The notes under the pieces: generated by a model
Seen by the model: only the letters and a program-made list of their open reading frames with translations
Told to the model about the DNA's origin: nothing
The model's database searches: none
Source of the DNA: Brenneria izadpanahii
GTDB lineage: Bacteria; Pseudomonadota; Gammaproteobacteria; Enterobacterales; Enterobacteriaceae
Reading direction: 5' to 3'
Assembly: GCF_017569925.1 (NCBI RefSeq)
Contig: NZ_CP050854.1
Coordinates: forward strand, 5,266,698 to 5,330,697
Length of the DNA: 64,000 nucleotides
Part shown: positions 9,616 through 18,510 of the stretch, in pieces
Numbering within the stretch: the first letter of the stretch is position 1
How the letters are laid out: each line of letters begins with the position of its first letter
Translations under genes and position numbers: made by a program

Positions 9616-9979
9616 GCTGGGTTTCCTCGCTTCTGCGCCCGATATCGCATTATGACAATACAATAATTGTGCCGTGAAGGTATTTTTTGCAATTAAACGA
9701 TAGAAATATGGCCCTCATTCCATAAAAAATTATAAGAAATTATCTTTATGAGAAATTAATGGCGTTTGCATATCTGCTGGCTTGTTTCCTGTTTTTTAGA
9801 CGGCGAGAGCGGCGGTTGACGGGCGGAGGTGAATAGATTAAATGCTTTTTATTTTCAATTGGATATCTACGGTATTCCCTATGTAACATAAGGTTATATT
9901 ATAGCTATTTATATTATTTACCGCTTTTCCACTGCTCTGATAGCCTGAAACCAATATATTGACTGGTTAGGGGTAGGGA
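9616..9979. promoter_or_regulatory. Divergent intergenic region, Lrp-type gene / ABC binding protein
   Basis: AT-rich spacer with no supportable gene. It must hold the promoter of the binding-protein gene (rightward) and of the regulator (leftward). A GTTAGGGGTAGGG stretch just before the ATG at 9980 supplies the ribosome-binding site. No clear palindrome was identified. Confidence 0.5.
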
Positions 9980-10816
9980 ATGAAGAATCGTATCTTGGCA
10001 TTGTCGTTATTGATGGGTTTAGCTTCTGTTTCTGGCGTCGCGCAGGCTGATAAGCTGGATGATATTCAAAAAGCCGGCGTGGTTAAGGTAGCGGTATTCG
10101 ATAGCAATCCGCCGTTTGGCTTCGTCGATCCGCAGAGCAAAAAGCTGGTGGGTTACGATGTTGATATTGCCGAAGCGATTGGTAAAGCGCTGGGGGTGAA
10201 GGTGGAATTGCGGGCGACGAATCCGGCCAACCGTATTCCGCTGTTGAGCTCGCAAAAAGTGGATCTGATCGCCGCCAATTTCACCATCACCGATGAGCGC
10301 GCCAAGCAGGTAAACTTCAGTATTCCCTATTTCGCTACCGGACAAAAATTCATTGCCCGCAAAGGCGTGCTGAAAACCCCGGACGATATTAAAGCGCTGC
10401 GCATCGGCGCGGATAAAGGCACGGTGCAGGAAATCACCCTGCGCGAGCACTATCCCACCGCGAAAGTGATCTCGTATGACGATACGCCGCTGGCGTTTGC
10501 CGCTCTGCGTAACGGCAACGTCCAGGCCATCACGCAGGATGACGCCAAACTGGTCGGTTTGCTGGGCAATGTGCCGGAAGCCCAGAAAGCCGAATTCGAA
10601 ATTTCGCCGTTCAGCATTACCAAAGAGTATCAGGGGATTGGTATTCCCAAAGGCGAAGAGCGCCTGACAGAGAAAGTGAATGAAACGCTGCTGAATCTGG
10701 AAAAACAGGGCGAAGCGAAAATTATCTACGACCGTTGGTTCGGTCCGGAAACCAAATCGGCTCAGCCGCGCGGCGACTTTACCTTCGCACCCCTGGATCA
10801 ACAGCCAAAGGCCTGA
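9980..10816 (+). CDS. Amino-acid ABC transporter periplasmic binding protein (SBP_bac_3)
   Basis: Periplasmic receptor of 278 aa. The signal peptide has a basic start (MKNR), a hydrophobic core and a likely cleavage after VAQA near residue 23. The mature part begins DKLDDIQKAGVVKVAVF and shows the family signature GYDVDIAEAIGKALGVKVE near residue 57, plus GADKGTVQE in the second lobe. Two permeases follow after a hairpin, but no ATPase gene is present, so the system probably borrows an ATPase from elsewhere. Position beside acdS suggests import of ACC or a related small amino acid, which is inference only. Confidence 0.92.
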   Translation: MKNRILALSLLMGLASVSGVAQADKLDDIQKAGVVKVAVFDSNPPFGFVDPQSKKLVGYDVDIAEAIGKALGVKVELRATNPANRIPLLSSQKVDLIAANFTITDERAKQVNFSIPYFATGQKFIARKGVLKTPDDIKALRIGADKGTVQEITLREHYPTAKVISYDDTPLAFAALRNGNVQAITQDDAKLVGLLGNVPEAQKAEFEISPFSITKEYQGIGIPKGEERLTEKVNETLLNLEKQGEAKIIYDRWFGPETKSAQPRGDFTFAPLDQQPKA

Positions 10817-10843
10817 TGTAGGCTCATAGGTCTGGTTGTTTCG

Positions 10844-10864
10844 GCCCTCTGCCCGGCAGGGGGC
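10844..10864 (+). terminator. GC-rich hairpin after binding-protein gene
   Basis: GCCCTCTGCC and GGCAGGGGGC form a near-perfect stem (one G-T pair) with a very short loop, followed by ATTGTTGTTT. It sits between the binding-protein stop and the first permease. Such hairpins commonly protect or attenuate transcripts so that binding protein is made in excess over permeases. It is probably a partial terminator. Confidence 0.6.
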
Positions 10865-10891
10865 ATTGTTGTTTATAAAAATTAGTTAACT

Positions 10892-11644
10892 ATGAAACTG
10901 ACAGATACGGCACTGCAATTCGTTGAAACGTGGCTGTTGGCTCCCCACTATCTCAGTTGGCTTTGGCAAGGCTTTCTGGTTACGTTGTGGATTTCCTTCT
11001 GTACGATAATTCTGGCGACGTCGCTGGGATTCCTGCTGGCGGCGGCGCGGGATAGCCAATTGCGTCTGTTGCGCTGGCCGGTCGTCGCCTACAGCTCGCT
11101 ATTTCGCAATACCCCTTTGCTGATCCAGCTTTTTTTCTGGTATTTCGGCGCCGGTCAGTTATTCCCGGCGGCCATGATGCAATGGCTTAATACGCCGCAT
11201 GATTTCACGTTGCTGGGGATGAATGCGGCGTGGCCTTCGTTTGAGTTTCTGGCCGGACTGTGGGGGCTGACGCTCTACTCCAGCGCCTTTATTGCGGAAG
11301 AGATCCGGGCCGGTATCGGCGGCGTGGCGCGCGGGCAAAAGTTTGCGGCGCTGGCGCTGGGGTTAACGGGATGGCAATCCATGCGCTATGTCGTATTGCC
11401 GCAGGCATTGAAAATCGCCTTGCCGCCGCTGCTGGGCCAGTACATGAACGTGATTAAGAACTCCTCATTGGCAATGGCGATTGGCGTGGCCGAACTCTCT
11501 TATGCCTCCCGTCAGGTGGAAACGGAAACCCTGCGCACTTTTCAGGCGTTTGGCGTCGCGACCGTGCTATATATCGCGATCATTGCGCTGATGGAAGGCT
11601 GGGGAATGTGGCGTCAGCAACGTAATCTGGCCGGGGAACGCTGA
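10892..11644 (+). CDS. Amino-acid ABC transporter permease (HisM/GlnP type)
   Basis: Inner-membrane permease of 250 aa. Membrane segments include LVTLWISFCTIILATSLGFL. The ATPase-docking loop reads EEIRAGIGGVARGQKFAALALG near residue 135 (the EAA motif), and LPQALKIALPPLLGQYMNVIK is the conserved following region. It pairs with the next gene, whose start lies 2 bases after this stop. The upstream spacing from the binding protein is 75 bases with a hairpin. No strong Shine-Dalgarno is seen before this ATG. Confidence 0.92.
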   Translation: MKLTDTALQFVETWLLAPHYLSWLWQGFLVTLWISFCTIILATSLGFLLAAARDSQLRLLRWPVVAYSSLFRNTPLLIQLFFWYFGAGQLFPAAMMQWLNTPHDFTLLGMNAAWPSFEFLAGLWGLTLYSSAFIAEEIRAGIGGVARGQKFAALALGLTGWQSMRYVVLPQALKIALPPLLGQYMNVIKNSSLAMAIGVAELSYASRQVETETLRTFQAFGVATVLYIAIIALMEGWGMWRQQRNLAGER

Positions 11645-11646
11645 AT

Positions 11647-12375
11647 ATGGATTTCAATATCATTTACGATAACTTCGGTTATCTCATGTGGGGCACTTTT
11701 CCTGACGGCCCGCTGGGCGGCGCGGCGCTGACGCTGGCGATTAGCCTGATGGCGGGCGCCGCCTCCGCCGTGCTGGGAACCATACTGGGCGTGGCGCTGG
11801 CCATGTCCCGCGGCTGGTGGGCGGCGTTGCTGTCGATGGCGCTCGGCTTTTTCCGCGCGATCCCGGTCATCATGCTGATTTTCTGGACTTATTTTCTGCT
11901 GCCGATTCTTTTCGGCGTCGATATCCCCGAAATTACCACGGTGGTGTGCGCCCTGGCGCTGATTGCATCGGCGTATCTGGCGCATGGCGTGAAGGCGGGG
12001 ATCGTCGCCATTGGCCGCGGCCAGTGGCAGGCCGGGCTATCCCTAGGATTCAATCGCTGGACGGTGTTGTGGTATATCGTCCTGCCGCAGGCGCTGAGAA
12101 TGATGGTGCCGTCTTTCATCAACCAATGGATTTCGCTGATTAAAGATACCTCGCTGGCGTACATTGTAGGCGTCGGCGAACTGACGTTTTTAGCCACGCA
12201 GGTGAACAACCGCAGCATGGTTTATCCGATGGAGGTCTTCCTGTTTGTCGCGCTGGTCTATTTCGTTTTTTGCCTGTCGCTGGAACTGCTGGCGAACGGG
12301 GTCAACAGGCGTTTTAGCCGCCAGGAAAAACCGCTAAAACGCGCGTGGCTATGGAGACGCAATACGGCTGCGTGA
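11647..12375 (+). CDS. Amino-acid ABC transporter permease (HisQ/GltK type)
   Basis: Second permease, 242 aa, with a GGGGAACG ribosome-binding site inside the end of the previous gene. Hydrophobic segments and the docking loop AHGVKAGIVAIGRGQWQAGLSLG near residue 115 are clear, followed by LPQALRMMVPSFINQWISLIKD. The operon stops here: the next gene (yieH) is convergent, so the importer lacks its own ATP-binding subunit. The C-terminal tail is basic (RRFSRQEKPLKRAWLWRR). Confidence 0.92.
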   Translation: MDFNIIYDNFGYLMWGTFPDGPLGGAALTLAISLMAGAASAVLGTILGVALAMSRGWWAALLSMALGFFRAIPVIMLIFWTYFLLPILFGVDIPEITTVVCALALIASAYLAHGVKAGIVAIGRGQWQAGLSLGFNRWTVLWYIVLPQALRMMVPSFINQWISLIKDTSLAYIVGVGELTFLATQVNNRSMVYPMEVFLFVALVYFVFCLSLELLANGVNRRFSRQEKPLKRAWLWRRNTAA

Positions 12376-12396
12376 GGATATTACCCGGTAATATCC
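12376..12396. repeat. 21-bp palindrome at convergent gene ends
   Basis: GGATATTACC, one C, then GGTAATATCC: a perfect inverted repeat that overlaps the last codons and stop of yieH and immediately follows the permease stop. It may act as a compact bidirectional terminator, although no T-run follows. Confidence 0.5.
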
Positions 12397-13046
12397 CAAC
12401 CTTTTTCACGCCATATCTGCGGCAGTTCGTTCATGTCGTTAAACATGGTGACCAGCGGATGGTGAATCGGCGTGTTGTGCGGATCGGCGCAGTAGTAGAA
12501 AACCGGAATGCCGGCGGCAATCCCCGCCTGAACGCCGGATGTGGAATCATCCACCAGAATACCGTGTTGAACCGGCACCTGCATTTGCTCGGCGGCGTAG
12601 AAGATTACGGCGGGATCGGGCTTCCATTTTTGCAGCTCGTAGCCGCTGTACAGGTGGTCGCCAAAGAATTCGAGCAGATTCGTCAGCCCCAGTGAATGCT
12701 GCATCTTGCTGACGGGGCCGTTGGAAACCACCGCTATCGGCACCTTAATCGACTGAATCAGTTCACGCGCCCCTTTGATCGGTTGCAGTGATTCGTTAAA
12801 CAGGCGTGTTACCTCTTGCCGGTAATGGCGCTCGGCGCTCTCCATCGGTACGGTCAGACCGTGTTTCTGGCTGATGCGGGCAATGATTTCATGCAGTTTC
12901 ATGCCCTTGTAGGTTTTTATCACCTCTTCCAGCGATAGCCTGATGCCGTAGGGAACGAAAATATTTACATAAGCCTGGCAGCACAGTACCTCGCTATCGA
13001 CCAGCGTGCCGTCACAGTCGAAGAAGACGCATTCAATACGGGGCAT
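12381..13046 (-). CDS. yieH: HAD-family sugar phosphatase YieH
   Basis: Cytoplasmic haloacid-dehalogenase phosphatase of 221 aa; E. coli YieH acts on 6-phosphogluconate and other sugar phosphates. HAD motif I is FFDCDGTLVDSE at residue 8 (nucleophile and acid/base aspartates), motif II is VVSNG near residue 110, motif III the lysine in KWKPDP, and motif IV LVDDST. The C-terminal GWDIT matches the E. coli protein closely. AAGGAT precedes the ATG. In E. coli yieH lies next to adeP; here the two are separated by the RTX-type locus at 13.3-17.0 kb, which marks that locus as an insertion. Confidence 0.95.
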   Translation of the reverse strand: MPRIECVFFDCDGTLVDSEVLCCQAYVNIFVPYGIRLSLEEVIKTYKGMKLHEIIARISQKHGLTVPMESAERHYRQEVTRLFNESLQPIKGARELIQSIKVPIAVVSNGPVSKMQHSLGLTNLLEFFGDHLYSGYELQKWKPDPAVIFYAAEQMQVPVQHGILVDDSTSGVQAGIAAGIPVFYYCADPHNTPIHHPLVTMFNDMNELPQIWREKGWDITG

Positions 13047-13296
13047 GAAGGATCCTTACTGGTGAAATTAAAGATTAAATAATGATTTTTAATACGTTGT
13101 TTTATCTGTCCGTTCTTTGCCTGATGTTCGGCCGCAACTCTTTTAAACATACTGACCGGGTTCAGGGTGCTGAGCGGCGGCCGAACGGATGGCATTCGTC
13201 GTCCTTTGTATCGACCAGAGTATAATATGTGCAATGAAACGACTACCAACCTTTATCTGCCGATGAAGAGCATAAAGGCCGGGGCAGGCGCGCGCT

Positions 13297-15299
13297 TTAT
13301 CTTTCCCGCAGACTTTCCGTTGCCGCCCGCGGTTTGCGGCTCGTGTCGTTGCCCGCCGGCGTGTCGATGATGTCGCCCTTATCGGAGCCGAACGCCGTAT
13401 CGTCGCCGGTTGTACGTGTCGTTGCGTTCAGCGCGTCCAGTATCTGCTGCTGGCTCAGGCTGCCGCCGTCGATAAAATGAAGCAGCTCGATAGCGCCGGC
13501 CGCCACCGAGTCATCGGCGTTGAAGAAATTATCGATGCGTAGCGAACCAGCATCGCTGCCGTCGACATTTTTGATCTGGATGTGGACCGTGGCGGCGTCA
13601 CGCGTGAAGACCAGATCGGTCTGGCTGATATCATTGCTGAATACAATTTGGTCCATACCGCCGAGATCGGAGAGCGTATCGTCGCCCTGGTTACGAAAAA
13701 CATGGTAACTGTCGTCTCCCCTCTGCCCCTGGAGCCGGTCGTTACCGACGAAGCCAAAAAAAGCGGAGGGAGTATTCGCCCCGGACAGAGTATCGTCGCC
13801 TGCGGTGCCAAGTAAGATCACGGAATTATTAAAGAAAGGTGTCAGGGCGGGATGGGTGGCGGCAATAGTCTGGAAGGCGGCGGCGCGTCTGCTCCGGTAG
13901 CCGGGCGAATAGGCGCCCAGATCGGTCAGAATCGTCAATGTACCGGGGATTCGTTCAATCCGGCCCTCGGCGTACAGGGCTTGCAGTTTGCTCTCCAGCG
14001 CGGCCCAGTCAACCGTAATGCTGTGCGCGTCGGAGCCAAACGCCGAGCGAATGCTATCTAGCTCTTCGGCATAGTTGGTTTGCGCCTGAAGCTGTGCGGC
14101 GGTAAAGCGTTTGAACTTCTGATACTCGTCCTTGAGGATGGAGGCGGCCGCAGGACGGGGATTGGAAGGGGAAGCACTCCGTTGTTTGCTTACATAAGGA
14201 CGGCCGGTCAGACTTTCCAGCGCGACAAGCTGGCGTGCATCTATAAAATGCGCGCCCTTCCACGGGGCGCGGCTGTGGGGATCGATACCGGCGGAGTCGG
14301 TCCAGCGGTAAATCAGATCGTCAAGCAGCTCATCGCGGTCCGCGCCGTCTGCGGCCGCGGTATATTGGTCCAGCAGGTCTTTCAACCCAGGATCGAGTAT
14401 TATCGCCTGGCGCAAATCGTGCACCTTGCCAAACCCTTTGGCGTTAGCCAGAAACAGTGAATCGGTGGTTAGCTTGATATCGCCGCTGTTGATGCGGCGG
14501 GCGCTATCCACCTTGAACCACACGTCTGCCGCGCTGGAAGTTGTACCGTCGCTCAGCGTCACGCTTGCCGTCTGACGGTGTTGGTGGCCGTGGGCATCGA
14601 CGCGGCTGGAATTGTTGTAGTCGGTGCTGATGGCGGCCACGCCAGCGTCGGCAAGGCTTTGCAGCTCGCTTTTATTGCTGATGCCATTGCCGTTAAGGTC
14701 GCGCCAGATTTGCAAGGTGGCGTAGGCGGCATCCTGCGCGTCGATGGTTTTGTCGCCGTTATCATCATACTCGGCCAGCGCCAGAAAGCCGTTGTCGGCC
14801 GTCTTGCCGTTGCCCAGAAGTGTGTGGTTGCCGAACAGTTCGCCGCCGTTGCTGATGCGGCCGTCGCCGTTGCGATCGTGCGCGAGCAGACCGTCGTCGG
14901 GACTAACCCAGCCGGTCATTTCGCTCAGCGCGTCACCATCCAGGTCGAAGTACGTCGCGCCGGTTTTCAGCGTTTCAATATCGTCGCCGTCCAGATCGAT
15001 GACAATAGGCGAGATGAGGTCGGGGATGGATTCGAAGCCTACGACACTTAATTCGACGATCCTGCCCATATGGGAAGGGGCGATAACAGGCTCAAGCGCT
15101 TCCGATGCCGTCCCCCCATCGAAATCAACGTTATGATTATTATCAGGCACAATGACGACGTTATGGATTTCCCGCGAGCCGTCGGCATGGGTAACCCATT
15201 CAGCGTCATCCGCAATTTTGAACTTGGTGGTGCCCCAGATATAGGCGCATTCGGCGTAGTCCGCACAAAGATAGATCTGATTAACGTTATAACCAGCAT
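13297..15299 (-). pseudogene. RTX/EF-hand calcium-binding secreted protein, damaged at both ends
   Basis: From a GTG at 15150 there is a 617-aa open frame. It contains an EF-hand-rich module (DLDGDDIETL, FDLDGD, DRNGDGRIS, DDNGDKTID, DLNGNGIS) of the type found near the C-terminus of very large RTX exoproteins. An RTX-like stretch (GTAGDDTLSGA, GNDRLQG, GDDSYHVF) and an INDN-like tail follow. The same frame continues upstream of 15150 as GYNVNQIYL ... DDAEWVTHADGS with no start codon. A GAGAGG site sits seven bases before an ATG at 15299 that is one base out of frame with this. The C-terminus runs off-pattern after GDIIDTPAGNDT. I read this as a frameshifted and truncated remnant. A functional short protein from 15150 cannot be excluded. 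Confidence 0.72.
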
Positions 15300-15312
15300 A
15301 TCTGTTCCTCTC

Positions 15313-15435
15313 TCAATTCCGTGAGCCGATATAATCGAGTTGCTGTTGAATTTCGCTCTTGGTATAAGTGCCGGGTGGTATATTGATATTAAAGCGTTTT
15401 TCAACGATATCGACGTTGGCCGAATTAACTTGCAT
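15313..15435 (-). CDS. Small 40-aa protein upstream of the RTX-type gene
   Basis: Short open frame beginning MQVNSANVDIVEKRF and ending DYIGSRN. Its ATG lies inside the last codons of the 181-aa gene (11-base overlap), suggesting translational coupling. Its stop is immediately followed by the GAGAGG site of the RTX-type gene. I do not recognise the family. It is hydrophilic with no membrane segment. It may be a genuine small gene of this cassette or the remnant of a longer N-terminal domain. Confidence 0.4.
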   Translation of the reverse strand: MQVNSANVDIVEKRFNINIPPGTYTKSEIQQQLDYIGSRN

Positions 15436-15970
15436 AACCGCAGTTATTAACCAGGTAATACGTATTTTGAGATATTATTTCCTTACGGACGCCGGTTGTT
15501 CTGTCGATATAGCGAATTTTATGTTGGAAATCGAACATGCCGTCGCCTGCGCCGTTCGTGCGTACCCAGAACCAGGACTTACCTCCCTCCTCTAGTCCCC
15601 AGGTACGTTTGCAACATGTCGGATTCTCCTTTAGAAATTCCGCTTTGTTGTTGTAATGTATTAAGGTGAAACGTTGCTCTGTCTTATCAGGGTTATCAAT
15701 GATTCGTTCGGCTTTTCTTATTTCCATATCGTCATCCGTCGTTTGATTTTTCAGATAGTTGGCGATGGCAATATCCAACCGTTCTTGAGTAGTATAACGC
15801 TTTCCCATTTGCTGATTATCCCTGGTACAGTAGCCGAGATAGTTGCGTGTGTCGGTATAGGCAATATCAATAACTACAACAATCGTCCGAGTAATAAACA
15901 TTAACATTAGTATTTTTAGGATAAATTTAATTAACGTGCTAATTTTTATTTTTTGTATTTTATGAATCAT
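15425..15970 (-). CDS. Unrecognised membrane-anchored protein, 181 aa
   Basis: Begins with a basic tail and one strong hydrophobic segment (about residues 12-36: LIKFILKILMLMFITRTIVVVI), then a soluble domain of about 140 residues with several cysteines, including CCKR. An AGG element lies 6 bases before the ATG. It is AT-rich compared with neighbouring core genes. It sits directly upstream of the 40-aa frame and the RTX-type protein, and a damaged copy of its start region is found at about 16436-16495. A role as partner, immunity or assembly factor of the secreted protein is possible, but nothing in the sequence proves it. Confidence 0.55.
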   Translation of the reverse strand: MIHKIQKIKISTLIKFILKILMLMFITRTIVVVIDIAYTDTRNYLGYCTRDNQQMGKRYTTQERLDIAIANYLKNQTTDDDMEIRKAERIIDNPDKTEQRFTLIHYNNKAEFLKENPTCCKRTWGLEEGGKSWFWVRTNGAGDGMFDFQHKIRYIDRTTGVRKEIISQNTYYLVNNCGYAS

Positions 15971-16044
15971 TTTTACCTGCTATTTATTGATTGGATAATT
16001 AATTTAATCAGCGTTACGATTTATTTAATAACACCTGTTGTTTA

Positions 16045-16341
16045 TTACCCACATCCACCAATTGATATTTCAGGTCCACGGAATAGATCGTCGCTTCCGA
16101 TAATGCATTCATCAGAGTTGCTACCGTCTCTACGGAAAAAATATAAAGTTGGACATATCCCCTTGCCTGCGCGAACGGATGCAAGTTCGGTTTTAGAAAA
16201 TCGCATTTTCATTTCTATCTGGAGTATTGTGCTGACTGTACAATCAGATTCGAAGGCGGACGTAATAAAAAGCACAGGGATTAGCATGACGGCGATCGTA
16301 CTGAGGTAGATGAACGCTTTCACAAGGAATTTATTACTCAT
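16045..16341 (-). CDS. Unrecognised small membrane-anchored or secreted protein, 98 aa
   Basis: The N-terminus (MSNKFLVKAFIYLSTIAVMLI) looks like a signal anchor or signal peptide, followed by about 70 residues with four cysteines and a glycine-rich end (SIGGCG). AAGGG lies upstream of the ATG. It belongs to the same low-GC cluster as the 181-aa gene, same strand, 74 bases upstream of it. No family recognised. Confidence 0.45.
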   Translation of the reverse strand: MSNKFLVKAFIYLSTIAVMLIPVLFITSAFESDCTVSTILQIEMKMRFSKTELASVRAGKGICPTLYFFRRDGSNSDECIIGSDDLFRGPEISIGGCG

Positions 16342-16435
16342 TTTGGCTTTCCCTTAATGTAACGTATTTACATACTGTTTTTATTCAATTTACTCAGTAA
16401 GTTCAGTAATCACCAGGATAATAAATATCATTAGG

Positions 16436-16970
16436 CGTGTTTTAGGATGAATTTAATCGGCGTGCTAATTTTTGTTTTATATAAATCATTTTTGATATCC
16501 GGCTATTAATATTAATGCTAATTAATTTATGACGAAAGATTGTCTGGCGCTTTAATCACATAATAGAGTGATTAAAGCGTGACCTGATTTTTATCAAAAA
16601 AGATTAAAGCAATATACTGGCAGTAGATGATAATGAAATGCATTTTATACTGATAAATAAATTTACTTCAAATTCTATTTTTATGGTTTATTTGTTTTCC
16701 ATATAAGATTTTATTGCGTTAGCCAGATGGTTATATTTTTATTTTATATAAATAAATGCAGCTTGAAATATTGTCTGGAAACGCTTCCTCTGCATCGCCG
16801 GTATAGATAACCCATTCGTCGCCGTCCGCGACGTTGAACCAGGCAGGCGCGTTCGGCGAAATCTGGAGCGCTTGTGCCGAGATAGATTTGGTTGAAGGTG
16901 TAACCGCCGGGCGGGACAGCGCTATTGGCATCCGCTCGCTCCTTTTCGACTTCTTGAAATCTATTAGCAT
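16436..16970 (-). pseudogene. Decayed duplicate of the RTX-cassette modules
   Basis: Read leftward, bases about 16925-16790 encode GYTFNQIYLGTSA in one frame and then FNVADGDEWVIYTGD in the next. This matches the GYNVNQIYL ... KIADDAEWVTHADG region upstream of the 617-aa frame, so it is a frameshifted second copy of that N-terminal module. Bases 16495-16436 resemble the start of the 181-aa gene (ATGATTTATATAAAAC against ATGATTCATAAAATAC, then the shared AATTAGCACG and ATCCTAAAA) with small indels and a premature stop. The stretch 16342-16435 and 16496-16730 holds nothing else I can support. Confidence 0.6.
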
Positions 16971-17078
16971 AAGTTATGTTTATAGAAAGAAAAAAATGGC
17001 GGAACCGCGTTAATGCGTATCATTTTGTTATAGGATACCCGAAAATCATCACACTCTTTTTTTTTTGGAACTCTGACA

Positions 17079-18416
17079 ATGAATAAATCGCAATCTGGTC
17101 ATGCCGATGAGCAAGGACTGTTGGAGCGTGTGTTTAAACTGACACAGCACGGCACCACAGCGCGGACAGAAATGATCGCCGGCTTCACCACCTTCCTGAC
17201 GATGGTGTATATCGTTTTTGTTAACCCGCAGATTTTGGGCGTGGCGGGTATGGATACCCAGGCGGTGTTTGTCACTACCTGTCTGATCGCCGCCTTTGGC
17301 AGTATTTTTATGGGGCTGCTGGCTAATTTGCCGGTTGCGCTGGCGCCGGCCATGGGCCTGAACGCCTTTTTCGCTTTTGCCGTCGTCGGGGCGATGGGGC
17401 TTCCATGGCAGGTGGCGATGGGGGCGGTTTTCTGGGGCGCAGTCGGTTTCCTGCTGCTGACCATCTTCCAGATCCGTTACTGGATGATTGCCAATATACC
17501 GGTGAGTCTACGATTGGGGATCGCCAGCGGTATCGGCCTGTTTATTGCCATGATGGGGCTGAAGAACGCCGGCATTATCGTTTCCAACCCCGAAACGCTG
17601 GTTACCGTGGGGAATTTAACCTCACACAGCGTGTTGCTGGGGGCGCTGGGCTTCTTCATTATTGCGGCGCTCGCTTCGCGAAGCATTCATGCGGCGGTGC
17701 TGATTTCCATCGTGATTACCACATCTATCGGCTTGCTGCTGGGTGACGTTAAGTTCAACGGCGTTTTCTCCATGCCGCCGAGCGTCACTTCCGTGGTGGG
17801 ACAGGTCGATTTGGCGGGCGCGCTGAATCTGGGGCTGTCCGGCGTTATCTTTTCCTTCATGCTGGTTAATCTGTTTGATTCGTCCGGTACGTTGATTGGC
17901 GTCACGGATAAAGCCGGTCTGGTGGATGCGCGCGGTAAGTTTCCCCGCATGAAACAGGCGCTGTACGTGGACAGCATCAGTTCGGTCGCCGGGGCGTTTA
18001 TCGGCACTTCTTCGGTTACCGCCTATATCGAAAGTTCTTCCGGCGTATCCGTCGGCGGGCGTACCGGGTTGACCGCCGTCGTCGTCGGGCTGTTGTTCCT
18101 GCTGGTTATTTTCCTGTCGCCGCTGGCCGGTATGGTGCCGGCTTATGCCGCCGCGGGCGCGCTGATTTACGTGGGCGTGTTGATGACGTCAAGCCTGGCG
18201 CGGGTGAAGTGGGATGATTTGACCGAAGCCGTTCCAGCCTTTATTACGGCGGTGATGATGCCGTTCAGTTTCTCGATCACCGAAGGGATCGCCCTGGGCT
18301 TCATCTCTTACTGCGTGATGAAGCTGGCTGCGGGGCGCTGGCGCGAGATTAGCCCTTGTGTGGTGGTGGTTGCGCTGTTGTTCCTGCTAAAAATCATCTT
18401 TATCGACGCGCATTAA
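17079..18416 (+). CDS. adeP: Adenine permease AdeP (NCS2/AzgA family)
   Basis: Proton-coupled purine permease of 445 aa with many hydrophobic segments. AzgA-subfamily marks are seen: TEMIAGFTTFLTMVYIVFVNP near residue 30, APAMGLNAFFAFAV near residue 88, and the late FDSSGTLIGVTDKAGL and GTSSVTAYIESSSGVSVGGRTGL regions. Length and order match E. coli AdeP (YieG). The gene lies between yieH and yieE as in E. coli, except for the inserted locus on its left. An 11-T run lies a little upstream of the start. A stem-loop at 18427 follows the stop. Confidence 0.94.
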   Translation: MNKSQSGHADEQGLLERVFKLTQHGTTARTEMIAGFTTFLTMVYIVFVNPQILGVAGMDTQAVFVTTCLIAAFGSIFMGLLANLPVALAPAMGLNAFFAFAVVGAMGLPWQVAMGAVFWGAVGFLLLTIFQIRYWMIANIPVSLRLGIASGIGLFIAMMGLKNAGIIVSNPETLVTVGNLTSHSVLLGALGFFIIAALASRSIHAAVLISIVITTSIGLLLGDVKFNGVFSMPPSVTSVVGQVDLAGALNLGLSGVIFSFMLVNLFDSSGTLIGVTDKAGLVDARGKFPRMKQALYVDSISSVAGAFIGTSSVTAYIESSSGVSVGGRTGLTAVVVGLLFLLVIFLSPLAGMVPAYAAAGALIYVGVLMTSSLARVKWDDLTEAVPAFITAVMMPFSFSITEGIALGFISYCVMKLAAGRWREISPCVVVVALLFLLKIIFIDAH

Positions 18417-18426
18417 TTTCATCATG

Positions 18427-18448
18427 CTCCGGGGCATTCGCCCCGGAG
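18427..18448 (+). terminator. Stem-loop after adeP
   Basis: CTCCGGGGC, loop ATTC, GCCCCGGAG: a perfect 9-bp GC-rich stem 10 bases after the adeP stop, followed by TTCTGCGTTTG. The T-run is poor, so termination may be only partly intrinsic. Confidence 0.7.
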
Positions 18449-18510
18449 TTCTGCGTTTGTCGCCAGTCCGAGTCTCTCAGCTACCTTACCGATCGGGGCC
18501 GCCTAGCCGC

